Assembly (NCBI GenBank): GCA_039927975.1
Contig: JBDSTZ010000120.1
Coordinates: 1 to 7,779 of the forward strand
DNA: 7,779 nt
Source: JBDSTZ01 sp039927975
GTDB lineage: Bacteria > Pseudomonadota > Gammaproteobacteria > Burkholderiales > Burkholderiaceae_D
Direction: 5' to 3'
In this document: piece by piece, positions 5,848 to 7,779 of the stretch
Numbering within the stretch: position 1 is the stretch's first letter
How the letters are laid out: each line of letters opens with the position of its first letter
Notes under the pieces: model-generated
The model's input: only the letters and a program-made list of their open reading frames with translations
Database searches by the model: none
What the model was told of the DNA's origin: nothing
Translations under genes and position numbers: made by a program

Positions 5848-6597
5848 ATGTCCGTAACAATGCGTGAAATGCTGGAAGCCGGTGTCCACTTCGGTCACCA
5901 AACCCGTTTTTGGAACCCAAAAATGGCGCCGTTCATCTTCGGCCACCGCAACAAGATCCACATCATCAATCTCGAAAAGACGATGGGTATGTATCAGGAA
6001 GCGATGAAGACGATCAAGCAGGTCGCCTCCTCGCGCGGCACCATCCTGATGGTCGGCACCAAGCGCCAGGCCCGCGACATCATCGCCGCTGAAGCGCAAC
6101 GCGCCGGCGTGCCTTACGTCGACCAGCGCTGGCTCGGCGGCATGCTGACCAACTTCAAGACCATCAAGACCTCGATCAAGCGCCTGAAGGATATGGAAGC
6201 CCAGATCGAAGACGGTTCGGTCGAGAAGCTGTCGAAAAAAGAAGGCCTGATGTTCCAGCGCGAGATGGTCAAGCTGCAAAAGTCCATTGGCGGCATCAAG
6301 GAAATGGGCGGCGTGCCTGACGCGATCTTCGTCGTCGACGTCGGCTACCACAAGGGCGCGATCACCGAAGCCGGCAAACTGGGCATTCCAGTCATCGGCG
6401 TGGTCGACACCAACCACTCGCCAGAAGGCGTGACCCACGTCATCCCAGGCAACGACGACTCGTCGAAAGCGATCCAGCTGTACGCCCGCGGCGTCGCCGA
6501 TGCGATCCTCGAAGGCCGTGCCAACGCCAGCAACGAAATCGTCGAACTGGTCAAGCAGTCGAGCGACGACTTCGTCGAAGTGTCCGAGCAGGCATAA
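5848..6597 (+). CDS. rpsB: 30S ribosomal protein S2
   Basis: S2 is a late-assembling protein of the small subunit that joins head and body and works with S1 in mRNA binding. The 249-residue product carries the usual N-terminal block LEAGVHFGHQTRFWNPKM (residues 9-26). It also has DQRWLGGMLTN (92-102) and the C-terminal signature PVIGVVDTNHSPEGVTHVIP (181-200). Length is normal (E. coli 241). The coiled-coil region that protrudes in S2 corresponds to about residues 104-150, rich in Lys, Glu and Met. The ATG at 5848 is preceded by GGAG seven bases upstream, and the protein starts directly on the conserved MSVTMREMLEAG. It is the first gene of the rpsB–tsf transcript, read from the promoter at 5686-5714 and possibly autoregulated through its leader. 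Its bases favour C and G in third positions, as expected for a highly expressed gene here. Confidence 0.98.
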   Translation: MSVTMREMLEAGVHFGHQTRFWNPKMAPFIFGHRNKIHIINLEKTMGMYQEAMKTIKQVASSRGTILMVGTKRQARDIIAAEAQRAGVPYVDQRWLGGMLTNFKTIKTSIKRLKDMEAQIEDGSVEKLSKKEGLMFQREMVKLQKSIGGIKEMGGVPDAIFVVDVGYHKGAITEAGKLGIPVIGVVDTNHSPEGVTHVIPGNDDSSKAIQLYARGVADAILEGRANASNEIVELVKQSSDDFVEVSEQA

Positions 6598-6602
6598 GGC
6601 GC

Positions 6603-6622
6603 GCGGCGGACATTTCCGCCGC
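6603..6622 (+). other. Perfect hairpin just after the rpsB stop
   Basis: GCGGCGGA (6603-6610) and TCCGCCGC (6615-6622) form a perfect 8-bp stem with the 4-nt loop CATT, starting 6 nt past the rpsB stop. No T-tract follows on the plus strand, so it is not itself a terminator. It could protect the rpsB 3' end from exonucleases once the message is cut or terminated between the genes. Confidence 0.6.
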
Positions 6623-6628
6623 AGCTGC

Positions 6629-6664
6629 AAAAAAGGGGTGGCGTTGCGCTCCCCCTTTTTTTTA
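6629..6664 (+). terminator. Rho-independent terminator between rpsB and tsf, probably partial
   Basis: AAAAAAGGGG (6629-6638) pairs with CCCCTTTTTT (6652-6661). The inner part GCG-TTG-CGC pairs further after one G-U and one mismatch, and a run of eight T's begins at 6656. The A- and T-tracts make it able to work in both directions. Since tsf downstream has no clear promoter of its own, it is more likely an attenuator that lowers EF-Ts relative to S2 than a full stop. Confidence 0.75.
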
Positions 6665-6693
6665 AACCGGAATACCGAATACCCTTGGCAACT

Positions 6694-6721
6694 CTCGGCG
6701 CGCCCGCAGGCGGCGCGCGAG
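6694..6721 (+). promoter_or_regulatory. GC-rich hairpin in the tsf leader
   Basis: CTC and GCGCGC (6694-6696, 6698-6703) pair with GCGCGC and GAG (6713-6721), leaving one bulged G and a 9-nt loop. It ends 14 nt before the GAGGAG ribosome site of tsf. It could shield the message end made by processing at the preceding terminator, or affect ribosome access. It also argues against a tsf start at an upstream TTG (6685). Confidence 0.45.
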
Positions 6722-6747
6722 TCCCGAATCATATTGAGGAGAAACAC

Positions 6748-7656
6748 ATGGCAGCGATTACAGCAGCGATGGTAGGCGAACTGCGCGGCAAGACCGACGC
6801 ACCGATGATGGAATGCAAAAAGGCGCTGACCGAAGCCGAAGGCGATATGGCCCGTGCGGAAGAGATCCTGCGCGTCAAGCTGGGCGGCAAGGCCTCCAAA
6901 GCGTCGTCGCGTATCACCGCCGAAGGCGTGGTCTCGGCCTACATCGCCGGCAACGTTGGCGCCCTGCTCGAGATTAACAGCGAAACCGACTTCGTCGCCA
7001 AGAACGATGACTTCCTGGCACTGGCAAGCAACGCCGCCCGCCTGGTCGCCGAGCACAATCCGGCCGACGTCGCCGCCCTGCTGGCCCTGCCACTCGACGG
7101 CAAGACCCTCGACGAAGTGCGCGCCGCCCTGATCGGCAAGATCGGCGAGAACATGTCGATCCGCCGCTTCCAGCGTTTCGAAACCACCGGCAAGCTCGCT
7201 TCCTACCTGCACGGCACCCGCATCGGCGTGATGGTTGAATATGACGGCGCCGACGAGCAAGTTGGCAAGGATGTCGCTATGCACATCGCCGCCATGAAGC
7301 CAGTGTCGCTGTCGGCTGACCAGGTGCCTGCCGAGCTGATCGAAAAAGAGCGCTCGGTCGCCGCCCTGAAAGCCCAGGAAGATGCTGACGTCGCCGCTGC
7401 TGCCGGCAAACCGGCCCAGTCGCCGGAAATCCTGGCCAAGCGCCTCGAAGGTTCGGTCCAGAAGTACCTGAAGGAAGTGTCGCTGCTGAACCAGGCGTTC
7501 GTGAAGAACGACAAGCAGTCGATCGAGCAAATGCTCAAGGCGAACAACACCACCGTGAAAGCGTTCACGATGTATGTGGTGGGCGAGGGCATTGAAAAGA
7601 AACAAGACGACTTCGCTGCCGAAGTGGCTGCGCAAATGGCTGCCTCGAAGCAGTAA
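6748..7656 (+). CDS. tsf: Translation elongation factor Ts
   Basis: EF-Ts is the guanine nucleotide exchange factor that recycles EF-Tu-GDP to EF-Tu-GTP in the cytoplasm. The 302-residue product begins MAAITAAMVGELRGKTDAPM, a UBA-like N-terminal domain, followed by MECKKALTEAEGD. The core contains the exchange motif TDFVAKND (residues 80-87), where D81 and F82 disrupt the magnesium site of EF-Tu. The two-subdomain core follows, then a C-terminal module ending GEGIEKKQDDFAAEVAAQM. It is slightly longer than E. coli EF-Ts (283), as in related betaproteobacteria. The ATG at 6748 has GAGGAG six bases upstream, which fixes the start. An in-frame TTG at 6685 would add 21 residues unlike the family. 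It is the second gene of the rpsB–tsf unit, 150 bp after rpsB, and closed by the terminator at 7666-7688. pyrH would be the usual next gene but is beyond the window. Confidence 0.98.
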   Translation: MAAITAAMVGELRGKTDAPMMECKKALTEAEGDMARAEEILRVKLGGKASKASSRITAEGVVSAYIAGNVGALLEINSETDFVAKNDDFLALASNAARLVAEHNPADVAALLALPLDGKTLDEVRAALIGKIGENMSIRRFQRFETTGKLASYLHGTRIGVMVEYDGADEQVGKDVAMHIAAMKPVSLSADQVPAELIEKERSVAALKAQEDADVAAAAGKPAQSPEILAKRLEGSVQKYLKEVSLLNQAFVKNDKQSIEQMLKANNTTVKAFTMYVVGEGIEKKQDDFAAEVAAQMAASKQ

Positions 7657-7665
7657 GTTGGAAAG

Positions 7666-7688
7666 CGGGCCGCAAGGCCCGTTTTTTT
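7666..7688 (+). terminator. Rho-independent terminator of rpsB–tsf
   Basis: CGGGCC (7666-7671) and GGCCCG (7676-7681) form a perfect stem closed by a GCAA tetraloop of the GNRA class. Seven T's follow immediately, and the A's before the stem can extend the pairing. It starts 9 nt after the tsf stop and is the clearest terminator in the window. Confidence 0.93.
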
Positions 7689-7704
7689 AATCCGACGTCT
7701 CCGG

Positions 7705-7718
7705 CAGCGCCGGCGCTG
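7705..7718. repeat. 14-bp perfect palindrome after tsf
   Basis: CAGCGCCGGCGCTG reads the same on both strands. It lies between the tsf terminator and the right edge, where the promoter of the next gene would be expected. It could be a protein-binding site or a GC-rich chance palindrome. Confidence 0.4.
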
Positions 7719-7750
7719 GCGGCAGTAGTACCGAAGGGTGAAATCGGAAT

Positions 7751-7771
7751 CTTCTGGCCGATAGCCGGAAG
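7751..7771 (+). other. Hairpin near the right edge
   Basis: CTTCTGGC (7751-7758) pairs with GCCGGAAG (7764-7771) around the loop CGATA, eight pairs with one G-U. ATCGG at 7743-7747 could instead pair with CCGAT at 7758-7762, so two exclusive folds exist. It may belong to the leader of a gene beyond the window. No T-tract follows. Confidence 0.3.
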
Positions 7772-7779
7772 CTCGATCA

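Noticed and set aside
5737..7635. A 632-codon open frame on the minus strand across rpsB and tsf
   Set aside because: It is antisense to two unmistakable genes. In GC-rich DNA with strong third-position bias, the opposite frame often lacks stops. Its protein has no recognisable domain and the start lacks a ribosome site.

Overview
The window reads as a piece of GC-rich betaproteobacterial chromosome. The protein sequences and the block map–glnD beside rpsB–tsf point to Burkholderiales, most likely Oxalobacteraceae (Massilia/Duganella/Janthinobacterium type). The family assignment is my inference from sequence recall, not from a search. There are no rRNA or tRNA genes, no CRISPR arrays and no insertion sequences.

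Left arm, minus strand, read right to left. A patatin-like phospholipase gene (4273-5373) is followed by a repeat-bearing spacer (about 4055-4283). Next come map (methionine aminopeptidase, 3052-3879), glnD (PII uridylyltransferase/uridylyl-removing enzyme, 353-2935) and the start of an S4-domain rRNA pseudouridine synthase (325 to the window edge). The last three are closely spaced and probably co-transcribed from a promoter just upstream of map. glnD carries an in-frame TAG at 632-634. It ends the protein after the first ACT domain and leaves an intact, in-frame second ACT domain behind it.

Right arm, plus strand. A good sigma70-type promoter (5686-5714) and a structured leader of about 127 nt precede rpsB (ribosomal protein S2, 5848-6597). 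A 150-bp spacer with three hairpins, one of them a textbook terminator, leads to tsf (elongation factor Ts, 6748-7656), which ends at a strong GNRA-loop terminator. The last 90 bases hold no gene but contain a 14-bp palindrome and a hairpin.

Together the genes cover translation (S2, EF-Ts), protein N-terminal maturation (MetAP), rRNA modification, nitrogen-status signalling (GlnD acting on PII) and one lipid hydrolase of unknown role. Most of this is ordinary core genome. The points deserving a second look are the glnD nonsense codon, the 33-bp hairpin-forming tandem repeat between the patatin gene and map, and the RNA structures of the rpsB–tsf transcript. I see no convincing new multi-gene system.
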